A stretch of DNA of 5,145 nucleotides from Erythrobacter sp. (GTDB taxonomy: Bacteria; Pseudomonadota; Alphaproteobacteria; Sphingomonadales; Sphingomonadaceae). Location: positions 3,844 through 8,988 of the forward strand of contig JANQTR010000160.1 in the NCBI GenBank assembly GCA_030731635.1, in the 5' to 3' direction. The translations under genes were made by a program, and so were the position numbers. Shown here in pieces: positions 1 through 5,145 of the stretch. The notes beneath the pieces are model-generated. The model saw nothing but the letters and a program-made list of their open reading frames with translations. It had not been told where the DNA came from and did no database searches. Numbering within the stretch: the stretch's first letter is position 1; each line of letters starts with the position of its first letter.

Positions 1-2
1 CC

Positions 3-68
3 CCACTCCTGTCCAGCAAGCTCCCTGACGCGATGACAATGTATCCAAACCACCAAGGCAGGCTCTGA
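3..68 (+). CDS. Possible C-terminal tail of an upstream gene (partial)
   Basis: The third frame is open from the window edge to a TGA at 66-68, one base before the ATG of the lipoyl-domain gene at 70. About 21 codons remain, ending in ...PNHQGRL. Third positions are mostly G or C (about 15 of 21), as expected for coding DNA in this genome, and stop/start spacing of one base is typical inside operons. The other two frames close earlier, at 26-28 and 34-36, and either could instead hold the true gene end. The stretch is too short to recognise a family. It may equally be an untranslated leader, so this is only a tentative call. Confidence 0.22.
   Translation, partial: PLLSSKLPDAMTMYPNHQGRL
55..62 (+). 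promoter_or_regulatory. Ribosome binding site of the lipoyl-domain gene
   Basis: The purine-rich stretch AAGGCAGG ends 7 bases before the ATG at 70. This is good Shine-Dalgarno spacing and supports that start. Confidence 0.5.
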
Positions 69-69
69 A

Positions 70-303
70 ATGGCATCTGAAATCCGTATCCCCAAGCTCG
101 GCATGAGCGCGGTTGAAATGACCCTTGTCGAATGGATGTTCGGCGCGGGCGAGCGCGTGGAAAAAGGCGAGATCATCTACACGGTCGAAACCGACAAGAG
201 CACCACCGAGATCGAAGCGCAGGCCAGCGGGATTATCCATCCCACGGGCGAGGAAGGCGCGGTCTACAAGGTCGGTGATCTCATCGGCACGATCGAGGAG
301 TGA
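70..303 (+). CDS. Free-standing lipoyl-domain carrier protein
   Basis: This 77-residue protein is a single lipoyl/biotinyl-attachment domain and nothing else. It opens with IPKLGMS, typical of E2 lipoyl domains. The hairpin motif ETDKSTTEIEA places the modifiable lysine at residue 43. A DK(A/S) motif is characteristic of lipoylation, whereas biotin carriers have MKM, so lipoate is the likely cofactor. In 2-oxoacid dehydrogenase complexes such domains swing acyl groups between E1, E2 and E3, but they are usually fused to an E2 catalytic core of about 400 residues. Here there is no peripheral-subunit-binding domain and no acyltransferase domain. The stop codon is clean and overlaps the next gene, so it does not look like a truncation. 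The ATG at 70 has a well-placed ribosome binding site. The partner enzyme is presumably encoded to the left of the window (inference). A cytoplasmic location is expected. Confidence 0.88.
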   Translation: MASEIRIPKLGMSAVEMTLVEWMFGAGERVEKGEIIYTVETDKSTTEIEAQASGIIHPTGEEGAVYKVGDLIGTIEE

Positions 304-686
304 GCACTCCGAAGGACATGCTCGCCGCGGTCTATGCCGCCGCTGGCGCACGCGATTGGGCAAAGGTTGAAAGCCTGATTCACCCCGATTTTGTGCTGTA
401 TGAAGCGGCGAGCCTCCCCTTCGCGGGCGAATGGCGCGGCAAGGATGCGCTGCAACGCTGCGCGATGGCGATGTACGGGACGTGGGCTGAGGCCAAGGTC
501 GATATCCATGACATTACCGGCGGCGATACCCACGCGGTGGTGGTGCTGACCCTGACCATGCACCCCAAGGACGGCAGCGCCCCGTTCCAGCAGACCGTGT
601 GCGAGGCGGGCACATTTGAAGACGGCCTGCTCAAGACCCTGCGCATCCACTATTTCGACGCCGCCGAAGTCGCCGCTCGCGCGTAA
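300..686 (+). CDS. NTF2/SnoaL-like family protein
   Basis: The 128-residue product has the size and pattern of the nuclear transport factor 2/SnoaL-like fold (a cone-shaped alpha+beta barrel). An N-terminal helix (ML.AVYAAAGARDWAKVESLIHPDF, residues 7-31) is followed by the WRGKDAL segment (45-51) and beta strands ending in TLRIHYFDAAEV (113-124). Members include small ketosteroid-isomerase-like enzymes, polyketide cyclases and many proteins of unknown role, so no reaction can be assigned. The GTG start at 300 overlaps the lipoyl gene's TGA (GTGA), which implies translational coupling. A purine stretch GAGGA lies immediately before the GTG, too close to be ideal. An in-frame ATG at 318 is the alternative start and would drop six residues. 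Co-transcription suggests a role in the same pathway as the lipoyl carrier, but the sequence does not say which. Confidence 0.82.
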   Translation: MSTPKDMLAAVYAAAGARDWAKVESLIHPDFVLYEAASLPFAGEWRGKDALQRCAMAMYGTWAEAKVDIHDITGGDTHAVVVLTLTMHPKDGSAPFQQTVCEAGTFEDGLLKTLRIHYFDAAEVAARA

Positions 687-697
687 CCGACTGGGCT

Positions 698-2605
698 TCA
701 GCGAGTTCGCGGCGCGATGTGCCAGCTTGCCGGGCTTAAAGTCTCGCCCACGTGCGGGACTAACACAGGCTCACTGGCATAGTTGAAGGTGAAGCAGTGG
801 CTGGCGCTGCGGCGCACACGGACGCCTTCGGGCAGATCAAGCAGGGGAACGCCCGCTTCGCCTGCCATCCGTTCAATCAGCAACCGCACCAGCGCAGCAT
901 CAGGCCAGATCGCACAATAGCGCACATCGCCGCTGACATAGACGACGCCCTGACCTGCTGCGTCGGCGAATTCGGGCGCGAACCGGCTGCGCACATCCTC
1001 GCGCCAGCGGGTCACCGCCCAGCCATCGCCGGGTTCGCTCACCCCGTCGCGCAGGCTTTCGACGCGGGTTACCGTCAGCGCGATCAGCGATTTGCAATCG
1101 CCGGGCGCAAGGCCATCGGGGATGGCGAAGCTGGCGGTTTTGCTGCCTGACCTTGGGCCAAACAGTACCGGGCAAGTCAGGGCTGCGACTTTTTCGACAA
1201 AACCTTGGGGCACGATCGGCAGGGTGGGGATCAATACCATCCGGTAACCGGACAGATCCGCATCCGGCGCGACAATATCGACATCGAGGCCCCGCTGGCG
1301 GAGGGCGGAATAGCAGTCGAACACCAGCTCCAGATAGCGAAAGCTTGCCCCCTGCGGCTGAATGCCGATCACCCATGCCGCTTCATAGGAAAACACCAGG
1401 GCCGCCGGTGCCTGCGCGGCCGACTGCGGGCCGATCTCGTCCAGCACCGATGCGGCTTCGCGCACTTCGTTGGCAGCTTCTGCCTCGGTGCTGTCGGGGC
1501 GCAGCAGGCCTGCGTGCATTTGCTCCTGCGCAAACGGGGCCTGACGCCAGCGGAAATAGCTTGTGAACTCGGCCCCGTGGGCTGCCGCCTCCAGCGTCCA
1601 CAGCGCCACCATCCCCGGCAGCGGCGCGGGGTTGAAGCGCGCCCAGTTCACCGGGCCGGGCTGTTGTTCCATCACCCCCCAACGCCCGCCACCGCAGCCC
1701 CGGTAAAGATCATGGTGGAAGGCGGCGATATCGGGGTGGCCCTGCCTGAGGTAAGCGCGCTTCTCCGCGCTTGAGAACCAGAACTGTTCAAGGAACCCGA
1801 GCGGGTAGGAATCCCACGTCGCCACATCAATATCGTGGCCCACGGCGTGGTGATCGAACTCGGTGAAGAAGCCCATGAAATTGTGGGTGATGTCGCAGCC
1901 CGGCGCGTGGGCACGGATGATGTCGGTCTGCGCGCGATTGAAGCTGACAACTGCGTCCGAGGCAAAGCGGCGATAATCGAGCCAGTGCGCGGGGTTCGCC
2001 TCGGTGACGGTCAGGTGCGGAGGATCAACCTCGGCAAAGCTGCGATATTCCATGCTCCAGAACACATTGCCCCAGGCCGTGTTGAGCGCATCAATCGTAT
2101 CGTAACGCGCCGCAAGCCAAACGCGGAAGGCGGCGGCAGCGGCATCAGAAAAGCTCAGCACGGTGTCGTGACAGCCATATTCATTATCGGTCTGCCACAT
2201 CACGATGGCGGGATGCTGGCCATACCGCTCAACCATCGCAGCCACGATCCGGGCGCATTCGGCGCGGTAGCCGGGGTGCGAGAAGCAGTAATGCCGCCGC
2301 GAGCCGAACCCGCGCGGGCGGCCCTGTTCGTCAATCGCGACCATGTCGGGCATCTGATCCACCAGCCACTTGGGCGGGGTTGCGGTCGGCGTGCCGAGGA
2401 TGATCTGCAATCCGGCATCGGCCAGCGTTTCGATCGCCCGGTCGAGCCAGCCCCAGTCGTAGCGGCCCGGTTCAGGCTCGATCCGGCTCCACGCGAATTC
2501 TCCGATCCTAACGAGAGACAGGCCCATGTCGCGCATCCGCCGCGCGTCCTCGGCCCAGATGTCTTCGGGCCAATGTTCGGGATAATAGCAGCAGCCGAGT
2601 TTCAT
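698..2605 (-). CDS. GH42 beta-galactosidase, probably cytoplasmic
   Basis: This 635-residue protein hydrolyses terminal beta-linked galactose from oligosaccharides by the retaining mechanism of glycoside hydrolase family 42. The N-terminus (LGCCYYPEHWPEDIW) and the segment RIGEFAWSRIEPEPG (33-47) are family hallmarks. The catalytic barrel spans roughly residues 1-385. The acid/base is Glu142 in TDNEYGCHDT, and the nucleophile is Glu313 in VMEQQPGPVNW; these align one residue off the pair I recall for Thermus A4 beta-galactosidase (141/312). The trimerisation domain follows at about 395-590, and a short C-terminal beta domain ends the protein, giving near-normal family length. No signal peptide is visible. 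Of the four zinc-binding cysteines of the A4 enzyme only Cys107 remains; the others read Ser151, Ser153 and Ala156. The ATG at 2605 overlaps the alpha-galactosidase stop (ATGA) and has GAAAGG 8 bases upstream, so the pair is one operon. Exact substrate linkage cannot be read from sequence. Confidence 0.96.
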   Translation of the reverse strand: MKLGCCYYPEHWPEDIWAEDARRMRDMGLSLVRIGEFAWSRIEPEPGRYDWGWLDRAIETLADAGLQIILGTPTATPPKWLVDQMPDMVAIDEQGRPRGFGSRRHYCFSHPGYRAECARIVAAMVERYGQHPAIVMWQTDNEYGCHDTVLSFSDAAAAAFRVWLAARYDTIDALNTAWGNVFWSMEYRSFAEVDPPHLTVTEANPAHWLDYRRFASDAVVSFNRAQTDIIRAHAPGCDITHNFMGFFTEFDHHAVGHDIDVATWDSYPLGFLEQFWFSSAEKRAYLRQGHPDIAAFHHDLYRGCGGGRWGVMEQQPGPVNWARFNPAPLPGMVALWTLEAAAHGAEFTSYFRWRQAPFAQEQMHAGLLRPDSTEAEAANEVREAASVLDEIGPQSAAQAPAALVFSYEAAWVIGIQPQGASFRYLELVFDCYSALRQRGLDVDIVAPDADLSGYRMVLIPTLPIVPQGFVEKVAALTCPVLFGPRSGSKTASFAIPDGLAPGDCKSLIALTVTRVESLRDGVSEPGDGWAVTRWREDVRSRFAPEFADAAGQGVVYVSGDVRYCAIWPDAALVRLLIERMAGEAGVPLLDLPEGVRVRRSASHCFTFNYASEPVLVPHVGETLSPASWHIAPRTR

Positions 2606-4731
2606 GCGGGCAGCCTTTCAAGCGCGACCAGCCACGCGGTTTCGGGATGAGTCAACGGCAGGGCGAGGCCCTGGCTCATCAGTGCGCGGCCTGACAGGGT
2701 GAGGCCCGCCTCCCATGCCTGCCAGCCGGGCAAGTAAAGCGACGCCTTCCCCGGCCACGGGCGCGGCAGAGTTACGCGGTAGGCGGCATCGGCCTCCAGC
2801 CCCGTGAGCCGCAGCGGCGCGGTGTCGAAAGTGGCGGAAAAGCCCGTCTGCGCCGCGACCGCCAGCGCCGTGCCACCATACACGACCATCTGCGCGAAAA
2901 TGCCCGGATCGGGATGCGCAAGCCCAAACCAGTCCCCGGCATGCAGCACTTCGCGCCACTGTTTGTAGAGCGCGATGTGCGCGGCCAACGCCATACGCTC
3001 ATGCTCGCTCATCGCGCCGGGATCGGCCTCCACCCCCATGTGCCCGAACAGCGCGACCTTGGCACGGAAGTCCATATCGGTGCGCCGCCCGGTGATCGGA
3101 TTGGGCGATGGGCCGACGTGGTTGCCGAGCACTTCAAGCGGCAGGAACTGCGCCCAGCTGCGCATGATCCGCAAGCGCTCGATCGGGTCATTATTGTCCG
3201 ACGGCCAGACGCGGTGAACGCGGCCGAGGATACCGTAATCGATCCGCCCGCCGCCGCTCGAACAGCTTTCGATCTCGACATGCGGGTGGGCCGTGCGCAG
3301 GCGATCAAGCAGCCGATAAAGCTGCTCGGTCTGATGTCGCCGCACTGAACCCACCCGCGCCTTGGCCGGGAACAGGTCGCGGTTGTGATCCCATTTGAGA
3401 TAGGCGATGTCGTATTCGCGCAGCAAGGCATCGATCTGCTCGAACACCGCGTCGAAGATGACCGGGTTGAGCAGATCCAGTACCAGCTGACCGCGCATAG
3501 TCGGGCTATCGCGGTCCTTGGCGTGGAGGCAGCCGAAAGGATATTTGCGATAGAAATCGCTGTCGGGCGAGACCATCTCCGGCTCGACCCACAGGCCGAA
3601 ATCCATGCCGCACGACTTCACATGGTCGATCAGCGGACCAAGGCCCTTGGGGAAGACGCCGGGCGAAACGGTCCAGTCGCCAAGGCTTGTGCGGTCATTG
3701 CGCCGCCCCGCAAACCAGCCATCGTCAAGCACGAAACGTTCGACGCCCAAGGCCGCTGCGTCATCGGCAAGGCGCATCAGCTTGTCTTCGCTAAGGCCGA
3801 AACCGAGCGCTTCCCATGAATTGAGGTGCACCTTGCGCGGCCCCCAATCCTTGCGGGTTGGCAGGACCGCAGCGCGAGCGTGATTGTGAAAATGCTGCGC
3901 CAGCACCGCACGGCCGGGCGCAAGTGCGAACATCGCGGTGGGGGTGGTGTAGCCCGGACTGAAGCCCAGATCGACCTCGCCGCCGCCCCACGCCGCGGCC
4001 ATTTGCAGCACCGCGCGTCCATCGGCGCTGCCTACCATATCCGCATCGATCCGGGTGTCGTAATCGCCGCTCCACGCGAGGTGCGCGCCGAGCACTTCGT
4101 CCGATGATGGGTCATGCAGGATAAGCCAGTTGCCGCCGCCAAAACCTGGCTTTCCAGCAGCAGACGTGCGGGCGAAGCCGTCGGGAGCAATCGGGCGGTT
4201 GTCCTCACGCATTTCCCCCGCCCAGCGCCCTGTGAAGCTGATGAGGCGGGCAAAGCGGTGCGGGATGGGGAGTGTAAGTGCGCTCATCCGCTCGAGAACG
4301 AATTTGCGCTCTTCCGGGTTCGTGATCGTGGCATTGGTGCAGGCCATACCCATCTCATCAATCCACCAGCGTTGCTCGATCGTGAGGCCAAGCACGGTGT
4401 CTTCGAACCAAAGGGTCAGCTCGCGAGGATATTGTTCCCAGCCGACCACCCGGAAATCGGTTTCAAGCTCAACGCATGCGTGCTCGCCGCGTTCACTCAG
4501 GCCCACGGCAGGCGCCCCGCTCCACCCGCCCTTGCGCTCAGTCAGCAGGCTCGGCACCGGGGGGATATCGGGCTGGCTCTCGTGCCGCCCGCGCGTGCTC
4601 GCTGCCGCAAGCATCGCGAGGTCCTCGCCCGCTGGCAGGCGCGCGCCGATATAAATACAGTCCGCCGCCCCGCCCCGCTCCAGAGCGAACACCAGCGTCA
4701 ACGCCTCGCCATCACACCGCACAAACTCCAC
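2602..4731 (-). CDS. GH36 alpha-galactosidase
   Basis: The enzyme removes terminal alpha-linked galactose (as in melibiose, raffinose or galactomannan fragments) with retention. Numbered from the longest possible ATG start at 4851 (749 residues), it has an N-terminal beta-sandwich up to about 330, a TIM barrel at about 331-650 and a C-terminal beta domain. Barrel motifs are FVLDDGWF (373-380), GLWVEPEMV (419-427), YLKWDHNRD with nucleophile Asp488, ESCSSGGGR (528-536) and WPSDNNDP with acid/base Asp552. I prefer the GTG at 4731, which gives 709 residues. AAGGGAGAGGG sits 6 bases upstream, and the YxG motif (YIG, 67-69 in the long form) then falls about 28 residues from the start, as in RafA/AgaA-type enzymes. 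The first 40 codons of the long form also have lower third-position G+C (about 64%). The longer form would overlap the divergent symporter start and lacks a ribosome binding site. There is no signal peptide. Family 36 also contains alpha-N-acetylgalactosaminidases, a less likely alternative. Confidence 0.94.
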   Translation of the reverse strand: MEFVRCDGEALTLVFALERGGAADCIYIGARLPAGEDLAMLAAASTRGRHESQPDIPPVPSLLTERKGGWSGAPAVGLSERGEHACVELETDFRVVGWEQYPRELTLWFEDTVLGLTIEQRWWIDEMGMACTNATITNPEERKFVLERMSALTLPIPHRFARLISFTGRWAGEMREDNRPIAPDGFARTSAAGKPGFGGGNWLILHDPSSDEVLGAHLAWSGDYDTRIDADMVGSADGRAVLQMAAAWGGGEVDLGFSPGYTTPTAMFALAPGRAVLAQHFHNHARAAVLPTRKDWGPRKVHLNSWEALGFGLSEDKLMRLADDAAALGVERFVLDDGWFAGRRNDRTSLGDWTVSPGVFPKGLGPLIDHVKSCGMDFGLWVEPEMVSPDSDFYRKYPFGCLHAKDRDSPTMRGQLVLDLLNPVIFDAVFEQIDALLREYDIAYLKWDHNRDLFPAKARVGSVRRHQTEQLYRLLDRLRTAHPHVEIESCSSGGGRIDYGILGRVHRVWPSDNNDPIERLRIMRSWAQFLPLEVLGNHVGPSPNPITGRRTDMDFRAKVALFGHMGVEADPGAMSEHERMALAAHIALYKQWREVLHAGDWFGLAHPDPGIFAQMVVYGGTALAVAAQTGFSATFDTAPLRLTGLEADAAYRVTLPRPWPGKASLYLPGWQAWEAGLTLSGRALMSQGLALPLTHPETAWLVALERLPA
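2614..2619 (-). promoter_or_regulatory. Ribosome binding site of the beta-galactosidase gene
   Basis: On the minus strand GAAAGG lies 8 bases before the ATG at 2605, inside the last codons of the alpha-galactosidase gene. It supports the chosen start and coupled translation. Confidence 0.45.
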
Positions 4732-4737
4732 GCGAAA

Positions 4738-4748
4738 CCCTCTCCCTT
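4738..4748 (-). promoter_or_regulatory. Strong ribosome binding site deciding the alpha-galactosidase start
   Basis: Read on the minus strand, AAGGGAGAGGG ends 6 bases before a GTG at 4731. It is the best Shine-Dalgarno match near this gene. The alternative ATG at 4851 is preceded by GTCCGCTGGTTGC, with no such signal. Confidence 0.55.
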
Positions 4749-4821
4749 CGCCGCGCCGGTGATGAACTTGGCCTGCGGGCTTGTCCGGCACCCGCCAATG
4801 CGCTGTAACCGCGCCAATCGT

Positions 4822-4827
4822 GAGGGG
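4822..4827 (+). promoter_or_regulatory. Ribosome binding site of the symporter gene
   Basis: GAGGGG ends 10 bases before the ATG at 4838 and 22 bases before the next in-frame ATG at 4850. This favours 4838 as the start. Confidence 0.5.
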
Positions 4828-4837
4828 AAAGCGCGCA

Positions 4838-5145
4838 ATGTTCGATGTCATGCAACCAGCGGACTTGGCCGACAGCGTGATTCAGCTCGCTGTGTGCATT
4901 GCCCTGACCGTCGCTGTCGGGCTTGCAACCTGGCTGACGATCCGCCGCGCGCGCCATGATGGCTCACGCAAGGACGTCTACCTCGCGGGCGGTAAGCTGT
5001 CGTGGCTGTTTGTGGCCGGATCGATCACGCTCACCAACCTGTCGACCGATCAGCTGGTAGGGATGAACGGCAATCAGATGCTGCTGCTGGCGTGGTGGGA
5101 GATGGCCGGGTTTTTCGGCCTGCTGATCCTCGCCTATGTGTTCGT
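4838..5145 (+). CDS. Sodium:solute symporter, SSS/SLC5 family (N-terminal part, cut by window end)
   Basis: About 102 codons are present and the frame is still open at the window edge. A first membrane helix spans roughly residues 14-35 (VIQLAVCIALTVAVGLATWL) and is followed by a basic loop. Then comes KDVYLAGGKLSWLFVAGS, which matches the family pattern (D/E)(Y/F)(F/L)AG. The second helix reads ITLTNLSTDQLVGMNG (63-78), and a third begins at about 81 (LLLAWWEMAGFFGLLILAYVF). These proteins move sugars, amino acids or other solutes into the cell with sodium. Asn67 and Gln72, and Glu88 in the next helix, fall where I recall galactose-contacting Asn64, Gln69 and Glu88 of Vibrio SGLT, so sugar uptake is likely. 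Divergence from two galactosidase genes supports galactose or galactoside import (inference). The start at 4838 has GAGGGG upstream; ATG 4850 is the alternative. Confidence 0.9.
   Translation, partial: MFDVMQPADLADSVIQLAVCIALTVAVGLATWLTIRRARHDGSRKDVYLAGGKLSWLFVAGSITLTNLSTDQLVGMNGNQMLLLAWWEMAGFFGLLILAYVF

Larger units (their letters stand above)
4732..4837. promoter_or_regulatory. Probable divergent control region between hydrolase operon and symporter
   Basis: If the alpha-galactosidase starts at 4731, these 106 bases separate two divergent transcription units and should hold both promoters. A weak sigma70-like candidate for the symporter is TTGTCC at 4781-4786 and TGTAAC at 4804-4809, with a 17-base spacer and four of six matches in each box. 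The heptamer CGCCAAT occurs twice in direct orientation (4793-4799 and 4812-4818), 19 bases apart, flanking the candidate -10 box. It could bind a regulator, but a repeat this short could be chance. No clear promoter was found on the minus strand. If the longer alpha-galactosidase start were correct, this region would be coding. Confidence 0.35.

Noticed and set aside
70..303. Lipoyl-domain gene as a truncated E2 pseudogene
   Set aside because: The domain is complete, has a good ribosome binding site and ends in a stop that forms a GTGA coupling with the next gene. No E2 core remnant follows in any frame.
264..650. - strand open frame of 128 codons opposite the NTF2-like gene
   Set aside because: The + strand product has a clear family pattern, whereas this one has none.
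677..717. Possible bidirectional terminator hairpin between the convergent genes
   Set aside because: Only six base pairs (TCGCGC/GCGCGA) with a loop of about 29 bases and no T-run; too weak.
1205..1774. + strand open frame of 189 codons inside the beta-galactosidase gene
   Set aside because: It has the same antisense-shadow pattern, with no ribosome binding site or family resemblance.
1835..2650. Long + strand open frame (271 codons) antisense to the beta-galactosidase
   Set aside because: It mirrors the codon structure of the GH42 gene, shows no recognisable motif and spans its catalytic region. It is best explained as a GC-bias shadow.
4835..4853. Possible palindromic operator around the symporter start (GCAATG...CATGC)
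   Set aside because: Pairing the arms around the TCGA centre gives no continuous complementarity.
4114..4959. Long + strand open frame (281 codons) antisense to the alpha-galactosidase and running into the symporter start
   Set aside because: It is rich in Arg/Ala/Pro/His with no domain pattern, and it overlaps two well-supported genes. Long antisense frames are expected opposite genes with G/C third positions.

Overview
The window looks like ordinary chromosomal DNA from a GC-rich (about two thirds G+C by eye) Gram-negative bacterium. Codon use, tight gene packing and the type of sugar genes fit an alphaproteobacterium, most likely a sphingomonad or Erythrobacter-like member of the Sphingomonadales. 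That assignment is an inference from style, not from a marker gene. No RNA gene, mobile element, CRISPR array or phage gene was seen.

Left part (1-686, + strand): after a short stretch that may carry the last codons of an upstream gene come two small overlapping genes. The first encodes a free-standing lipoyl domain of 77 residues with a lipoyl-lysine motif (ETDKST). The second encodes a 128-residue NTF2/SnoaL-like protein. They share a GTGA junction and are probably the tail of an operon whose catalytic genes (perhaps a 2-oxoacid dehydrogenase) lie to the left of the window.

Middle part (698-about 4731, - strand): two large glycoside hydrolase genes form a translationally coupled pair. The upstream gene is a GH36 alpha-galactosidase and the downstream one a GH42 beta-galactosidase; they overlap by 4 bases (ATGA). 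Both keep their catalytic acids. Neither shows a signal peptide, so both probably act in the cytoplasm. Their convergent neighbour (the NTF2-like gene) ends only 11 bases away.

Right part (4838-5145, + strand, cut by the window end): a divergent gene encodes the N-terminus of a sodium:solute symporter (SSS/SLC5 family), with residues resembling the sugar-site residues of Vibrio SGLT. Together the three right-hand genes make a compact galactoside-use locus. The symporter may import galactose or a galactoside, and the two hydrolases can remove alpha- and beta-linked galactose inside the cell.

The most useful correction is the start of the alpha-galactosidase. The longest reading frame (to 4851) would run into the divergent symporter start and has no ribosome binding site. 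A GTG at 4731 has a strong one and gives the usual family N-terminus, leaving a 106-base shared control region. I see no convincing evidence of a wholly new biological system here.
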